Shown here piece by piece: positions 52,838-64,000 of a stretch of DNA of 64,000 nt. A program made the position numbers and the translations under genes. The first letter of the stretch is position 1. Each line of letters opens with the position of its first letter. The stretch lies in the NCBI RefSeq assembly GCF_030704535.1, contig NC_081822.1, positions 10,967,001 through 11,031,000 on the forward strand, in the 5' to 3' direction. Origin of the DNA: Vitis vinifera. Its lineage: Eukaryota; Streptophyta; Magnoliopsida; Vitales; Vitaceae. Below the pieces are notes generated by a model. It searched no databases. It was not told where the DNA came from and worked only from the letters and a program-made list of their open reading frames with translations.

Positions 52838-55153
52838 TCAAAAGCCTAACAACACCCTCCTCTGTTTCTTATGTGAATTGGCATATCCCTGCTCTCTTCC
52901 TTTCCGCAGATCACCATCTATACACACTTCACTATACATCTCATCACCTCTGGCAACTGCTGACCTCTTTGAAGAAGTAGAACATCTCCTTTCCAAAGGA
53001 TTCTCTTTATTTGGGTTTGCATTTATCTTACTGTATTTACCATAAATGGAAACAAACTTGTAACTCGAGTTCCTTTCAGATTCTCTTGTTCTTGAATGAA
53101 TCTCACCATCCCCATCCTCAACAACACTAGTTGCACTACTAGTGCCACTCGTCGGATGTTGAATCACTTCTTTCACAATGCAGTGACTGTCACTATAGGC
53201 CACATTCAGACTGCCCTTGGACACCAAAGGTTTCCCAACAGTAGTGCCATGGCTGGATTCCCGAGCAGTGCATGGTTGTGGGTAATGTGATGTGTTTCCA
53301 AGTACAACTGTAGGTTTAGTCATCCTTGCGTGTGTAGGAGATGGAGCCTGTGTTTTGTTCTCCAACAACTTGCGCATCTGTTGAATGACCTCTGAAAGAA
53401 TTTATAAAGATCAATTAAGAAGGCAGCCATGAGGAACAGAAGCACAACAATAAACACATACATACACACATGAACTAACTCTGACAAGGTGTTGAAAAAG
53501 AGATAATTGCATCTGAAATTTCAGAAATGTGGGAAAGATATTAGCTGCATTCAAAAGTTCCCCTAAACTAGCATGATAGATTATCATTTTGGTTTTCAGG
53601 GAGTAAAAGTTGAAAAAATAAAGTTGCGACCAGCACATAAACCAAAATCTGGGAGTCACCCAAGCAGCCCATATACCATAACATACATCTCCACCAGGTA
53701 TATAGCCATATATATAGCTTATATGACAATATATACCACTCAGGACACCAAATAGTTCTCCTAGAAAAAAGGAAAACAGTCGCTGCGATCATCATAAAGA
53801 AATATAGTCTATTGCTTCATATGACTGCTTGCTTTTTGTATCTCCAACCATTGTAAAACAATACATCTAGTGAAAATTATTAGATCGAGTTTTGACCATC
53901 TCAATCAAAAACCAATTGTTGTCCAGTGAGGGTAGACCTAACCTTTTATGACATTTAACATCACATCTCATAGGCCTGTTCTAAGAGTCATCATTTGGGT
54001 AAATTATCCTCGGGCTTATGAGCGGCATTGGTTCACCCCAACAATCCCTCCCTCAACCTAATGCTCCCATGACTCGAACGTATGATCCTCAAATTTGACA
54101 CAAGTTGTTAGATCAGATTTTAACTATCTCATTTGAAAACCAATTGGTATCTTGTGAGGATAAGCCAAATCTTTTATGGCATTTGACACCCCGTGGGCCT
54201 ATTCTAAGAGTCATTATTTGGGTGACCCATCACATGCTTAAGAGTAGCATTATTACATCCCAACAAAAATGATTATAAGATCACATAATATTAGAAAATC
54301 CTCATGTCTCTTTAGGAGCCCCCTGCATGAAGACTGTGCCACCCATGCACCTTAAACCTTACTAAGAATTTGAAGAAGAAAATCCCATATCCCCATATTT
54401 CCTTGTAAAAGAAACTTTTAACTAACGACTTTACACTCATGACCATAAGACATAAATCATGAAGCAAAAATTGGAATACAAGAGGTGTAGTTGCTGACCT
54501 TCTAATTGTTTAGGTGCAACATCAAACTGCAGCCACCAAACCTTTCCTTTTTCTGTAGGAAGTTTCACTTTGTGGAATTTGGCAGCAAGAAACAGTGAAC
54601 CAGCTGCAATATAATGAGGTTTGTACTGCAAGCACAATGTTGTGCAAAGCCTACAGATCCATTCATAGAAGAATTAAAAGCCTCAAAAGGCAGAGATTCA
54701 AACTTGGATCTAATGCTAGGTAATATATAGATAACTTTGCAAAGAAAGATTACCAGTCATTGATTAAATTCTGTGCTGCTTTCACAAGGTCATTATTTGA
54801 AATCCCCATTCTCTTTAAAGCATCAACAATTGGCTTGTAGGGGTGTTCGATGTTGAGATCAAAAGCAATGGTCCCCAGTAGAAGTCTCTCCCCAATTAAT
54901 ATTAATTCCTTCTGCTTATCAAAAAATTCCTATGTACATAAAGTTGCAGTAGGCAAGTGTGAGTGTGCAACCACATGGGAAACACAGGAACCAAGAAGTA
55001 AGGGCAATGAAACCATACTCTCTGCTTGATTCTTTTCAGGGCAGGAGGATCACACCTATAAGTCATCTCATATGCCATAATAATAACATCCCTTAGCAAG
55101 CGGGGTGTTTCCTCTGCTTTACAAGCAAGAAACATGCTTACAGTTGCAATTAT
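52838..55153 (-). CDS. CYCT: Cyclin T (P-TEFb-type cyclin), last four CDS exons; 5' part outside the window
   Basis: CDS exons visible on the minus strand: 55153..55019, 54929..54754, 54650..54499, 53391..52838, giving 338 residues in frame to the stop. The first holds part of cyclin box 1 ([20 protein letters not shown]). The next two hold cyclin box 2 ([54 protein letters not shown]). The last is a low-complexity, polar C-terminus. Plant T-type cyclins pair with CDKC kinases to phosphorylate the RNA polymerase II C-terminal domain during elongation. The N-terminal exons (start of cyclin box 1) must lie beyond 64000, because the adjoining intron is filled with retrotransposons. The exact paralogue is not determined. 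Confidence 0.93.
53881..54225. repeat. Diverged direct repeat in a cyclin T intron
   Basis: Two copies about 228 bp apart share tagatc(g/a)(a/g)ttt, an accaattg stretch and taagagtcat(c/t)atttgggt. They begin at 53881 and 54109. Identity is moderate. They are probably remnants of a dispersed element. Confidence 0.6.
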
Positions 55154-55194
55154 CTGCAAAAGGTTCACTGTGATATGAAAAAGGCATATAAAGT

Positions 55195-55395
55195 TGAAGA
55201 AATTGAGAATCACTCAAAAATTCATTCTATTGTATATGTTTACATAATTGGGTCCCTATTTAACATATACACAGGGAGCAAAATATAGAAAAAAATAAAA
55301 TCAAAAATAAAATCACACAAATCACCACAATATCTGCCTCAATCTTTCCCACAATATCCTACAAATCACCATTCAAATCATATCGGATTTCCACA
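55195..55395 (-). repeat. copia 3' LTR (201 bp)
   Basis: On the minus strand it starts TGTGGAAATCCGA right after the polypurine tract and ends TTTCTTCA. It is collinear with the 5' LTR. Confidence 0.9.
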
Positions 55396-55406
55396 CTCCC
55401 CCTCAA
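55396..55406 (-). promoter_or_regulatory. copia polypurine tract
   Basis: TTGAGGGGGAG on the minus strand, directly upstream of the 3' LTR. Confidence 0.8.
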
Positions 55407-57054
55407 GTTGGATCATAGATATTAATTATGTCCAACTTGCAAATAAAATCTTCAAAGCTTGATTTCTGTAACCCCTTGGTGAATATATCTACCAATTGTT
55501 CCCTTGTAGGGATATAAGTCATGCAAATAGTCCCCTTCTCAATTTTCTCCTTTATAAAGTGTTTGTCCACTTCTATATGTTTGGTCTTGTCGTGCTGAAC
55601 ACGATGATGAGAAATACTAATGGTAGCTCTGTTGTCACAATAGAGCTTGATGGGGAGCTCTATTGTAATGTGTAGTTCTTCCAACAATTTCTGCAACCAT
55701 AGTCCTTCACACATGCCTTGTGCAACTGCTCTGAATACAGCCTTGGTACTGCTTCTGGCTACTACACTCTGCTTCTTACTTCTCCATGTTACTAGATTCC
55801 CTCAGACATAGGTACAGTAGCCTGTAGTAGGCCTTCTGTCATCTGCTGATCCCGCCCAATCTGCATCTGTATATATCTCTACCTTCTTACTGTCACTCTT
55901 TTTAAAAAATAGTCCTCTCCTTGGAGAACACTTTAGGTATTTGAGGATCTTATACACTGCTTCCAGATGACTTTCCTTTGGTGAATGCATGTATTGGCTA
56001 ACCACGCTTACGGCGAAAGCAATGTCTGGTCTAGTGTGAGAAAGGTAGATCAGTCTACCTACTAGTCGTTGATATCTCTCTCTATCCATGGGTTTTTCGT
56101 CGCTTTCCGTCATTTTTTTTGCCTTGATAGGGGTATCGCTTGGCTTGCAACCAAGTATGCCGGTCTCAGTCAACAAGTCAAGTACATACTTTCTTTGGGA
56201 AATACTAATTCCCTTCCATGATCTGGAGACTTCCATTCCTAAGAAATACCGCATTTAACCTAGATTTTTTTACCTCAAACTCTGTGGCTAAGACCTTCTT
56301 CAACCTCTCCACTTCTCTTGTGTCATCTCTAGTGAAAATGATGTCATCGACATACACGATTAGGATGGTCATCCTTCCATCGTTGGACTGTTTGAAGAAC
56401 ATAGTATGATCCGACTGTCCCTATTGGTATCCTTGGTTCTTAATCACCTCTGCAAATCTATCAAACCATGCTCTCGGTGATTGCTTGAGACCATACAGAG
56501 ATTTCTTCAATTTGCATACCCTGGTTTTTTCTTCTTCCTTACAGAACCCTGGTGGTAGTATCATAAACACTTCTTCTTCCAACTCACCATTCAGAAAGGC
56601 ATTGTTGATATCAAACTGATGGAGAGGCCAGTCGAGGTTTCCTGCCAAGGATAAAAGAACTTGTATAGTGTTCAGCTTTGCCACTGGTGCAAATGTCTCG
56701 GTATAGTCGATGTCGTAGGCCTGAGTGAACCCCTTTGCAACCAAGCGGACTTTGTATCATTTTACTGTGCCATCCGCCTTATATTTCACTGTGAATACCC
56801 ATTTACAACCCACTGGTTTCTTCCCTCTTGGCAAAGTCATCACTTCCCAAGTCCCATTTTTTTCCAATGCCCTTATTTCTTCCATCACTGCCTCTTTCCA
56901 TTCTGGAATCTCTAAGGCTTCTTGAATGTTTTTAGGAATCTAGATTCTATCAAGGTTAGTTGTAAAAGCACGACACTTTGCAGAAAGAGCATTAAATGAC
57001 ACAAATTTCGAGATAGGATGGAGAGTATATGAATGAGGTTGTTTCCGAAGAGCA
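55397..57054 (-). pseudogene. copia reverse transcriptase and RNase H, interrupted
   Basis: The RT shows LVAKGFTQAYDIDYTETFAP, FDINNAFLNGELEEEV, KSLYGLKQSPRAWF and the catalytic YVDDI. RNase H shows RYFLGMEVS, SHTRPDIAFAVSVVSQYMH, YTDADWAGS and LYCDNRATISI, ending near the polypurine tract. At least three stops and several frame changes break it, including one just before the LVAKGF motif. Confidence 0.88.
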
Positions 57055-57062
57055 ATGGGTAA

Positions 57063-58300
57063 TAGGTTTCAAAATCTCAGTCGATACCGGTACGACTCGG
57101 CCGAGTCGTATCCGCCTCGACCATGGCCGGTACCGGACCGATACCCGAGTTGGATATTTTGTTAGCTTGTGAACAAACTCGGTTGAATTGAAGATAAATG
57201 AACAGTCTCAGAGTGAATCCCATGGAAACGTTGAGACAACTCCAAGATCATGTTGAGACTTAGCTATTTAGGTAATTGGTAATGGAAAAAAAAGAAGGTA
57301 ATATTGGAGTAGAAATGGTGGAGAAGATAAGAGGATCAAAACCCACGAAAATGAAAAATATATAGTACAGAGAGTTAGAACCCTGCATCTTAGAGTCGCC
57401 GGCGAGGTTGAAGAAGCACGCCTGCTTGTTCGGATCCCCCAAGTTCCTGCCAGAGATGGAACTAAGTGACATGAGAAGGAGGCAGAGTTGCTAGACTCCG
57501 ACACCGCTGTTATCAAAGGAGAACGATGTTAGGTGGCTGATGGAAGTGGGAGAAGAGAGAAATGGGCCTGCGGAGGAGCTGGTTGAGAGGAGAAATGGGT
57601 ATATTGAGAGAGAGATAGGTGTTTGACTGGTCAATGAGGGTTATGGGTATTTAATAGAGATGAGGATTTAGGTTTTAAATAATATGTATTTGTTTTTTTA
57701 AGTAGATAATGAGTATTTAGTGGGGATTTAGGTTTTAAATAATTTGATGAAAATTATAATGATAGAAAATGAATAATGAATATTAGACTTATATCAAATA
57801 AATAGGAAATTAATATTTATATAAAAATTAAAATTAATGAATATTTTATAAGAAAAAATATATTTATTTTTTTAAAGATGAATCATGGTTTCATTTTTTT
57901 AATAATTAAAATTATTTTTTTTAAAAGTCAAAATATTTAATTTTAAAAAAATTTATAAAAAAAAGTTTACTTTTTATTATTTTCATCTTCAATAAGAAAC
58001 ATTTATTATCAAGTGATTAAATTAAAATATTTTTAGAGATTTTTAATATTATTATAAATTATCCCAAGAGTGCTTTTATTATAATTTGAATAATTTGAAT
58101 ATAATAGAAGTTTATTTTATTAATTTTTCACTCTACTTATTTATATTTAATTTTTTAATAATTTTCATAATTTTTTAAAATTATTTTGAGCTCTTAAATT
58201 AGAATTTTTTACGTATCACCCGATACCGATCCGAGATACCGAGACCTATGTGCCTCAGGACCTCCCGAGTCAATGACTGATACCGCGACTTTGAACTATG
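57063..58300. mobile_element. hAT-like non-autonomous DNA transposon nested in the copia element
   Basis: 1238 bp bounded by an 8-bp duplication, ATGGGTAA (57055-57062 and 58301-58308). The ends are imperfect inverted repeats: left TAGGTTTCAAAATCTC, right (reverse complement) CATAGTTCAAAGTCGC, with further GACTCGG similarity inside. Removing the element and one duplication restores the copia reading frame across the join (DDLPI followed by ALRKQPHSY). No transposase is seen. An 8-bp duplication fits hAT. A GC-richer internal part (57390-57560) differs from the AT-rich remainder. Confidence 0.78.
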
Positions 58301-58308
58301 ATGGGTAA

Positions 58309-58984
58309 GTCATCTGTTACCTGATCAGGATTGAAGCCAGACTCCTGAGGGGTTGGAACTATCACCGGTTCTAACTCTTTTAGTGCTTCGGAGATGAGTG
58401 TCTCATTGGACTTCGATTTTGGCCTCCTTAAGTAGACGAGTGTTTCCTTATTTGTCTGTAATTCTGTATCTCCTCCTAAGTTCAAATGTTTTTTTGTATT
58501 AGGCGAAAGGGTAAATATAAGGCACGGAGTGGATTCAAACATAGTAACATCGAGGTACTCTAAGGTCAAGGGTGGTCGAACTTCACTCACGGACTCCCCC
58601 TGAAGCAAGTAGTAGGGAGTATGCTAAAAGAATGACATCTAGGCTAACATATAGCTTCTATGAAATTGGGTCATAGCATTTGTAGTCCTTTTGTGTGGAA
58701 GAGTAGCCAAGAAAGACACATTTAAGTGCTCTAGGATCCAATTTGTTCCACTTAGGTCCGTGAGTGTGGACAAACACAGTGGACCCAAAGACACGAAGTG
58801 GAAGATGTGCACCGAGTCTAGAATGAGGAAAAAACTCTTGGAATTTCTAGAGGGGTGTGACAAAAGATAGGACCTGACTAGGCATTCGGTTAATAAGGTA
58901 TGTGGCTGTCAAAATGGAGTCACCCCAAAATTATAAGGGCATGTGAGAGGTAAACAACAAGGCACGAACAACTTCAAGAATATG
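58309..58984 (-). pseudogene. copia integrase C-terminal part, interrupted
   Basis: Covers the region between the integrase core and the hAT-like insertion. Segments such as HVFVSLGPLCLSTLTDLSG-like pieces and LVYLRRPKSK are typical of the copia integrase-RT linker. Stops and a frame change are present, and the reading continues across the hAT-like element into 57054. Confidence 0.6.
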
Positions 58985-60153
58985 TCAATTTTTCAGTTCT
59001 ACAATCCCATTTTGCTGAGGGGTGTCAACGGAAGAACTTTGATGGATAATACTATTTTCTTGTAGATAAATGCTTAAGAAGTGATTGAAATACTCAGTAC
59101 CATTATCAGTACGAAGAATTTGAATTTTGGTGTGAAATTGAGTTTGTATCATAGAGTGAAAGTTCATGAAGACTGATCGAACCTCAATTTTATCAGTCAA
59201 CAAATATACCTAACACAGGCGAGTGTGATCATCAATAAAAGTAATAAACCATTTTTTATGGGTCCTATTAGGGGTAGGTAAGGGTCCCCATAAATCATTA
59301 TGAATTAGAGTAAATGGTATGGAAAGTCTATACTTAGATTTAAGAAAAGACGCCCGATGATGTTTGGCAAGTTCACACACTCCACACTGAAAATCCAATG
59401 AAGCTTTATTTGAACATAGTGAAAGAAATAAATGTTTTAAGTACTGAAAACTAGGATGACCCATCCTTTTGTCCCATAACAAAAGTTCACTGTCCCTAGG
59501 ACGAGATGCATAATTACAAACAGTAAGAGAACACTATCCACGCACATCAGTTTCATCGAAGTAATATAGACCCTCACGTTCCTTAGCACTACCAATCATC
59601 TTCCCCGATGATAGGTCTTGAAAAACACAATGAAAGGGTAGGAATTTAGCTGAGCAATTAGACTGTTTGGTAAACTGGCTAATAAACAGCAAATTGCAAG
59701 ATAAATATGTACATGTAGGACATGGTTGAGAGTAATAGACTTAGAAATACGAATACTCCCTTTGCCAGCAACTAGGGATAAAGTACCATCTATAATTTTT
59801 ACTTTTAAATTACCGGCACGGGGAGAGTATGTAGAAAATAAATGATGAGCATCAGTCATATGATCAGATGCACCAGAGTCAATAATCCAGGGAGTAATAT
59901 GAAACATGGTGCTAAGTGTTGTCAGAAAGGTACCTTTGTGGGCCAAAGAACCAGAGGATAGAGTAGTAGAAGACTGACCAGAGGCTTGGAAATTAGAAAA
60001 AAATTCATATAATTTCGCAAGTTGGTCGAAATTTAAACCCACACTAGAAGTTGATTGATGAATTTCTATGGGTGTTTTGTCTGCCTGGGTTTCGGTGGAG
60101 ATCTGATGACTATGGGCTTTCAATCCGGGGGCTTGCTGTGTAAAGTCCAGCAA
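58985..60153 (-). pseudogene. copia protease and integrase, interrupted
   Basis: The protease active-site motif is PWIIDSGASDHMT. The pre-integrase region (MGHPSFQYLKHLF, CGVCELAKHHRASF) and integrase core (HNDLWGPLPTPN, FIDDHTR, RTDNGTEY, PQQNGIVE) follow. Frames change between segments, and stops separate the pieces. In working copies these parts are one polyprotein with gag and RT. Confidence 0.85.
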
Positions 60154-60944
60154 GTGTCTTTAGTGTGGCCCAATTTCTTACAATGCTCACAATAAGTCCT
60201 CTTGGATTGTCTTGGGCCTGATCCAAAGTGAGGCCCACCAAATCCAGCATGAGGCCCACGGGTTACAAGGGCTGAAGCCTCGGGCCCAGACAAGAGATGT
60301 TCCCTCAACATCACTCTCCTTCTGCTTTCCTCTCATCGCACCTTAGAGAAGACCTCTCGGATGGAGGGCAACGGCCGACGACTAAGTACTTTGCTCCTGA
60401 CGCCGTTAAGCTCGCGGTTCAGCCCCGCTAGAAACTCGAAGACCCTCTCGTTCTCCATCTTCTTCTTGAACCGCATACTATCACCCATGCACTCCCATTC
60501 CTCTTCGCAGTTGAGATCGAGATCTTGCCACAAACCCAACATCTCGGTGTAGTATTCTGTGACTTCCCGATCTCCTTGCTTCATCTGCCAGAGCTGTGTC
60601 TTGAGTTTAAAGATTTGGGAAGCATTCTCGGCATCGGAATATGTTTCCCATATCGCATCCCACACATCCTTTGCCGTCGGGAGGAACATATAAGTTTTGC
60701 CAATGACTGGCTTCATGGAGTTAATCAAGCATGAGGTGATGAAGGAATTTTCGGACTGCCATTTCTGGGATGCTGCTACATCGGTTGGAGGTGGTCGCCG
60801 AGTCTCGCCGATAAGAAACCCTTACTTTCCCTTTCCGTTAATAACAAGTTTGATTGTCTGCGTCCACTTTTTGTAATTCTTATCGTTCAATTTTTCAACG
60901 GTAAGATGGAGTGGAGAGTTGTCGAATGCACCGACCGAACCCAT
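60120..60944 (-). pseudogene. copia gag with CCHC zinc knuckle, interrupted
   Basis: Starts MGSVGAFDNSPLHL at 60944. The frame is broken by TAA at 60824-60822 (codon 41) and by a TGA just after KVR near 60335. It then continues to a CEHCKKLGHTKDTC zinc knuckle and another TGA near 60120. The UBN2/gag-type body (FLPTAKDVWDAIWETYSD) is otherwise well kept, so decay is by point mutation. Confidence 0.85.
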
Positions 60945-61046
60945 TGTGGAGTTTATCTCCGACTTTTTTTCATGGGTTGCCGATTGACTGGACTCATGAC
61001 GTCTCCTTTTTGGGCAGCCATCGATTGATTAGGGTTTTAGAGCAAA

Positions 61047-61062
61047 CCATGCTTTGATACCA
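61047..61062 (-). promoter_or_regulatory. copia primer-binding site (initiator Met tRNA type)
   Basis: TGGTATCAAAGCATGG on the minus strand, directly abutting the 5' LTR. It matches the usual copia tRNA-iMet site with one change. Confidence 0.85.
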
Positions 61063-61279
61063 TGAAGAAACTGAGAATCACTCAAAAATTCATTCTATTG
61101 TATATGTTTACATAATCGGGTCCCTATTTAACATATACACATGGAGCAAAATATGGAAAAAATACAAATATGGAAAAAATAAAATCACACAAATCACCAC
61201 AATATCTGCCACAATTGGAGCCTTAATCTTTCCCACAATATCCTACAAATCACCATTCAAATCATACCGAATTTCCACA
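61063..61279 (-). repeat. copia 5' LTR (217 bp)
   Basis: On the minus strand it starts TGTGGAAATTCGG and ends TTTCTTCA, directly followed by the primer-binding site. It differs from the 3' LTR by substitutions and about 16 extra bases (a short duplicated stretch and a small insertion), which indicates that the insertion is not very recent. Confidence 0.9.
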
Positions 61280-61758
61280 AAAGCATATCCATCTAAATAG
61301 AATCAAAATTTAATACTCAAGTCAACTTGAAAATACTAGTATTTCATCAAGCTCCAACCTCTTCGTACAACTATTGCATAAGCAAGTTGTGACTTGCCAA
61401 TTAATCCTTTGAATCATGTAATCAAATCAATCTCAGCAATTTCAATGAAGGAAGATAAAATAATACAAGAGAACCACATTCTAAGGGTACCTGTTTTTGT
61501 TTATTTATATGTGTATATATATACATACATGTTTATTTATTTATTGAACACTTATGCTACCTTGAGTTATTAATATGAAAAAACATATATCAAGCCAGTT
61601 AAAATTAAATTTACACCACCTATAGATTGCAGTGGCTTCTTATTCCATATGTGTATTAGCCACCCCTTTCTTTCAATATAGAAAACAAAGTTGCATGTAC
61701 CTCAACTATAAAACATGGAAACTTTCCTTGGACTCTCTTAAGTAAGTTCCAAAGAGAA
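61280..61758. other. Cyclin T intron sequence between two copia elements
   Basis: About 480 bp of AT-rich DNA without coding potential, the only non-element sequence visible upstream of 55395 in this intron. Confidence 0.5.
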
Positions 61759-64000
61759 TGAAAATAGAGAATGGTTTTTGAATAATACTTGTCTATGTAT
61801 TAAATATATTTACAGCCTATTTATAATGTTTACAAGGAAAAAAGAAAAGGAAATTATTCCACTTCAGACCTACAATTACTCCACTAAATCAGCTACTAAT
61901 TATAGGAAATAAATACCAAGCCAACCATACAGAAAAAGAAACAATCCCAAATTAAATCCCAACGTATACAAACTGTACAATCAAGCAACTGCATGCATTC
62001 TCCAACACTCCCCTCAAGTTGGCGAGTAAAAGGTCTTCACTCTCAACTTGTTTGTGATAGATTGGAATGGTTGAGCTGCAGGTCCCTTAGGCAGTATGTT
62101 GGTTAACTGTCTTTTTGAGAATATATAGGGGGTGTATATCAACCCACCATCCGGTTTCTCTTTGGTAAAATGAAGATTGACTTTAACGTGCTTAATTCAG
62201 TTACATTGAACTGGATTATAGGCTATACCAAAACCCAACTTGTTATCTCTATAAAGTTTCGTAAAACCTTCCCAACTTATTCTAAGATTACTAAAAATAA
62301 TTTTTATCCAGAGTCTATGTGCCATGGCTTGAAATTTTGCTTCAACACTCGACCTGGCAACCACAAAGTATTTCTTACTTCTCCAAGTTACCAAATTCCC
62401 TCCTAAGAATGTACATTAGCTAGATGTTAACAACTTAATGATGACTGATCATGCAGAATTAGCATCTCTATAAACCAAAAGTGTCATCCTCCTAGTTTTC
62501 TGAAACAAAATACCATTGTTAGGAGTTAACTTGAAGTATGTATCTGAGCAACTTACCTCCATGCGTACATCATTGGGATTGTGCATAAATTAGCCCACCG
62601 TACTCATAGCATGTGCTATATCAGGTCTACTATGTGATAGGTAAATTAACTAACCATATGGGTGTATTTACCAACTTACACCCCAACAATTTGGTTTCTC
62701 TAAGGAGATTTAAAATATACATGTGTTGTGAAATCACAATTCCCTCATTTGACCGAGTAACTTCAATCCCTAGAAAGTATTTAAGTCTTCCTAGGTTTTA
62801 ATTTCAAACTTTTTTTCCAACATCTCTTTTAATCTCCACATTTCTTCTAAATTATTTCCTATCACAATGATATCATCAACACAAATAATGAGAACTAACA
62901 CGAAATATGGGATGAATAATAATAAGTTCTATCTATTGGATTGATTATACACAGTTTATATAGGAGATTATAAGAGAAGAAATAGGAAACAAGAGACATA
63001 ATAGGAAACTCACTTGTTCCTAAACTAACTTATTCCTAAATCATAAAACTATTTATTTATAGAAATAGGAAACTAACATAATAGGAAAATAATTTTCCTA
63101 TTCTATTTACAGCTCAACAAGAACGGTTATTTTTCCATTCTTCGAATGTTTAACAAATAGTGTATGGTCCTCGTGGCTTTAGATATAATTCATGTTCTTC
63201 ATTTGCTTTAGTAAACCTTCCAAACCAAGTTCTAAGGAACTGTTTAAGCCCATACAAAACCTTCTTCAACCCAACAGACCTTGTTCCACTTGAAATTTTA
63301 TTCTAGACCAGCTGGTATCTCCATATAAACCCCATCCTCTAAATTCCCATAGAGGAATGCATTCTTTACATCAAACTGTTGCAAGAACCAATCAAAGTTA
63401 GTAACAAAGGATAGCAATGTATGAATAGTATTCATCTTTGCCATAGGAGCAAAGGTTTCTTGGTAATCTATACTAAAAGTCTGAGTATATCCCTTAGCTA
63501 CTAATCTTATTATGCCTTTCAAGTGTCTTATTTGCCTTGTACTTTACCATAAACACTAATTTATACCCAGCCTGTTTATTCCAAGAAGGATGATCATAGT
63601 CTCTCAAGTATCAATGCACTCATTTCCTCTTGCATTACCTTCCTCCAATCCCTAATGCCACTTGAACAATTTTGGGCATGTTGGTGGTGTTAAAATCGGT
63701 AACAAATAGGTAAATGAAGATCATCAAACACATTAGAACTTGACTCAAGTTGAGTTTCAGTTCCTTCTTCTGAGATGACAATTGGAGCAACACTTCAAGA
63801 TTCAAGAGAATATTGCATTCTCCTAGAGTAAACCTTGAACTGTGTGTAGCATATCTCTCTTGTTCTCTCCTTTAGACGACATAATCAAGAATAATAGATT
63901 TAGGAACCGCAAGTTCAAAATTAGTGAGTTTAGGTGAGTCTTACAAATGAATTAAGGAATGACTCTAAGAGCTTAGGATAAAAACAAACACTGGTTTGAA
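61759..64000 (-). mobile_element. Second Ty1/copia element, 3' part, running off the window
   Basis: On the minus strand a 3' LTR begins TGTTGGAGAATGC at 62007 after a purine tract (TTGAGGGGAG) and ends at about 61759 (approximate). Upstream are decayed copia RT segments (LVAKGYTQTFSIDYQETFAP, FDVKNAFLYGNLEDGVYM) around 63522-63298. RNase H pieces (KYFVVARSSVEAKF) lie around 62394-62330. Many stops are present. The 5' LTR lies beyond 64000. Its sequence differs clearly from the element at 55195-61279, so it is a separate family and insertion. Confidence 0.85.

Larger units (their letters stand above)
55195..61279 (-). mobile_element. Ty1/copia LTR retrotransposon in a cyclin T intron, split by an hAT-like element
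   Basis: Two LTRs in minus orientation (61279..61063 and 55395..55195), a primer-binding site next to the 5' LTR, and a polypurine tract next to the 3' LTR define the element. Flanks are AAAGT and AAAGC, a 5-bp duplication with one change. Between the LTRs are gag, CCHC zinc knuckle, protease, integrase, reverse transcriptase and RNase H sequences in copia order (integrase before RT). There are several in-frame stops and frameshifts, so it is not autonomous now. It has the same orientation as the host gene. Confidence 0.93.

Overview
The window looks like nuclear DNA of a woody eudicot. Grapevine (Vitis) is my best guess from the style of the repeats and the gene content, but nothing in the sequence proves the species. 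Genes have many short exons split by AT-rich introns, intergenic DNA is very AT-rich, and LINE, Ty1/copia and hAT-like pieces lie in introns and between genes. I saw no bacterial, organellar or viral genes.

Layout. At 1-2.1 kb a plus-strand exon encodes a small heavy-metal-associated (HMA) protein with a C-terminal prenylation box. At 7.6-13.4 kb (minus) a complete 11-exon CDS encodes bifunctional dihydrofolate reductase-thymidylate synthase (570 aa); its first intron holds a decayed LINE between 18-bp duplications. At 15.5-16.3 kb is a solo LTR. At 18.1-23.8 kb (minus) a 14-exon CDS encodes a SEC14/nodulin-type phosphatidylinositol transfer protein (623 aa). At 25.9-31.0 kb (minus) a 9-exon CDS encodes a BBD-type bifunctional nuclease (327 aa). 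From 31.9 to 38.9 kb there is AT-rich DNA, a promoter-like island and degenerate copia sequence. At 39.0-42.9 kb (minus) a 7-exon CDS encodes an atypical bHLH transcription factor (427 aa). From 43.6 to 52.8 kb I found no gene. At 52.8-55.2 kb (minus) lie the last four CDS exons of a cyclin T gene. Its 5' part lies beyond the window, because the next intron upstream (over 8.8 kb in view) carries a 6.1-kb copia element, itself split by an hAT-like insertion, and part of a second copia element.

I assembled all exon joins by hand from splice signals, reading frame and family similarity. The four complete genes each close in frame over every junction, which is strong internal support. Two introns use GC-AG ends, one in the DHFR-TS gene and one in the nuclease gene.

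The host genes are ordinary, unrelated neighbours, not an operon or cluster: folate/dTMP synthesis, lipid transfer, a chloroplast/nuclear defence nuclease, a transcription factor and a transcription-elongation cyclin. The five assigned multi-exon genes are all on the minus strand. I see no convincing undescribed system. The parts most worth a second look are the nested transposon insertions, the GC-AG introns, a probable overlapping upstream ORF and E2F-like site at the DHFR-TS gene, and a few coding-like stretches that I could not identify.
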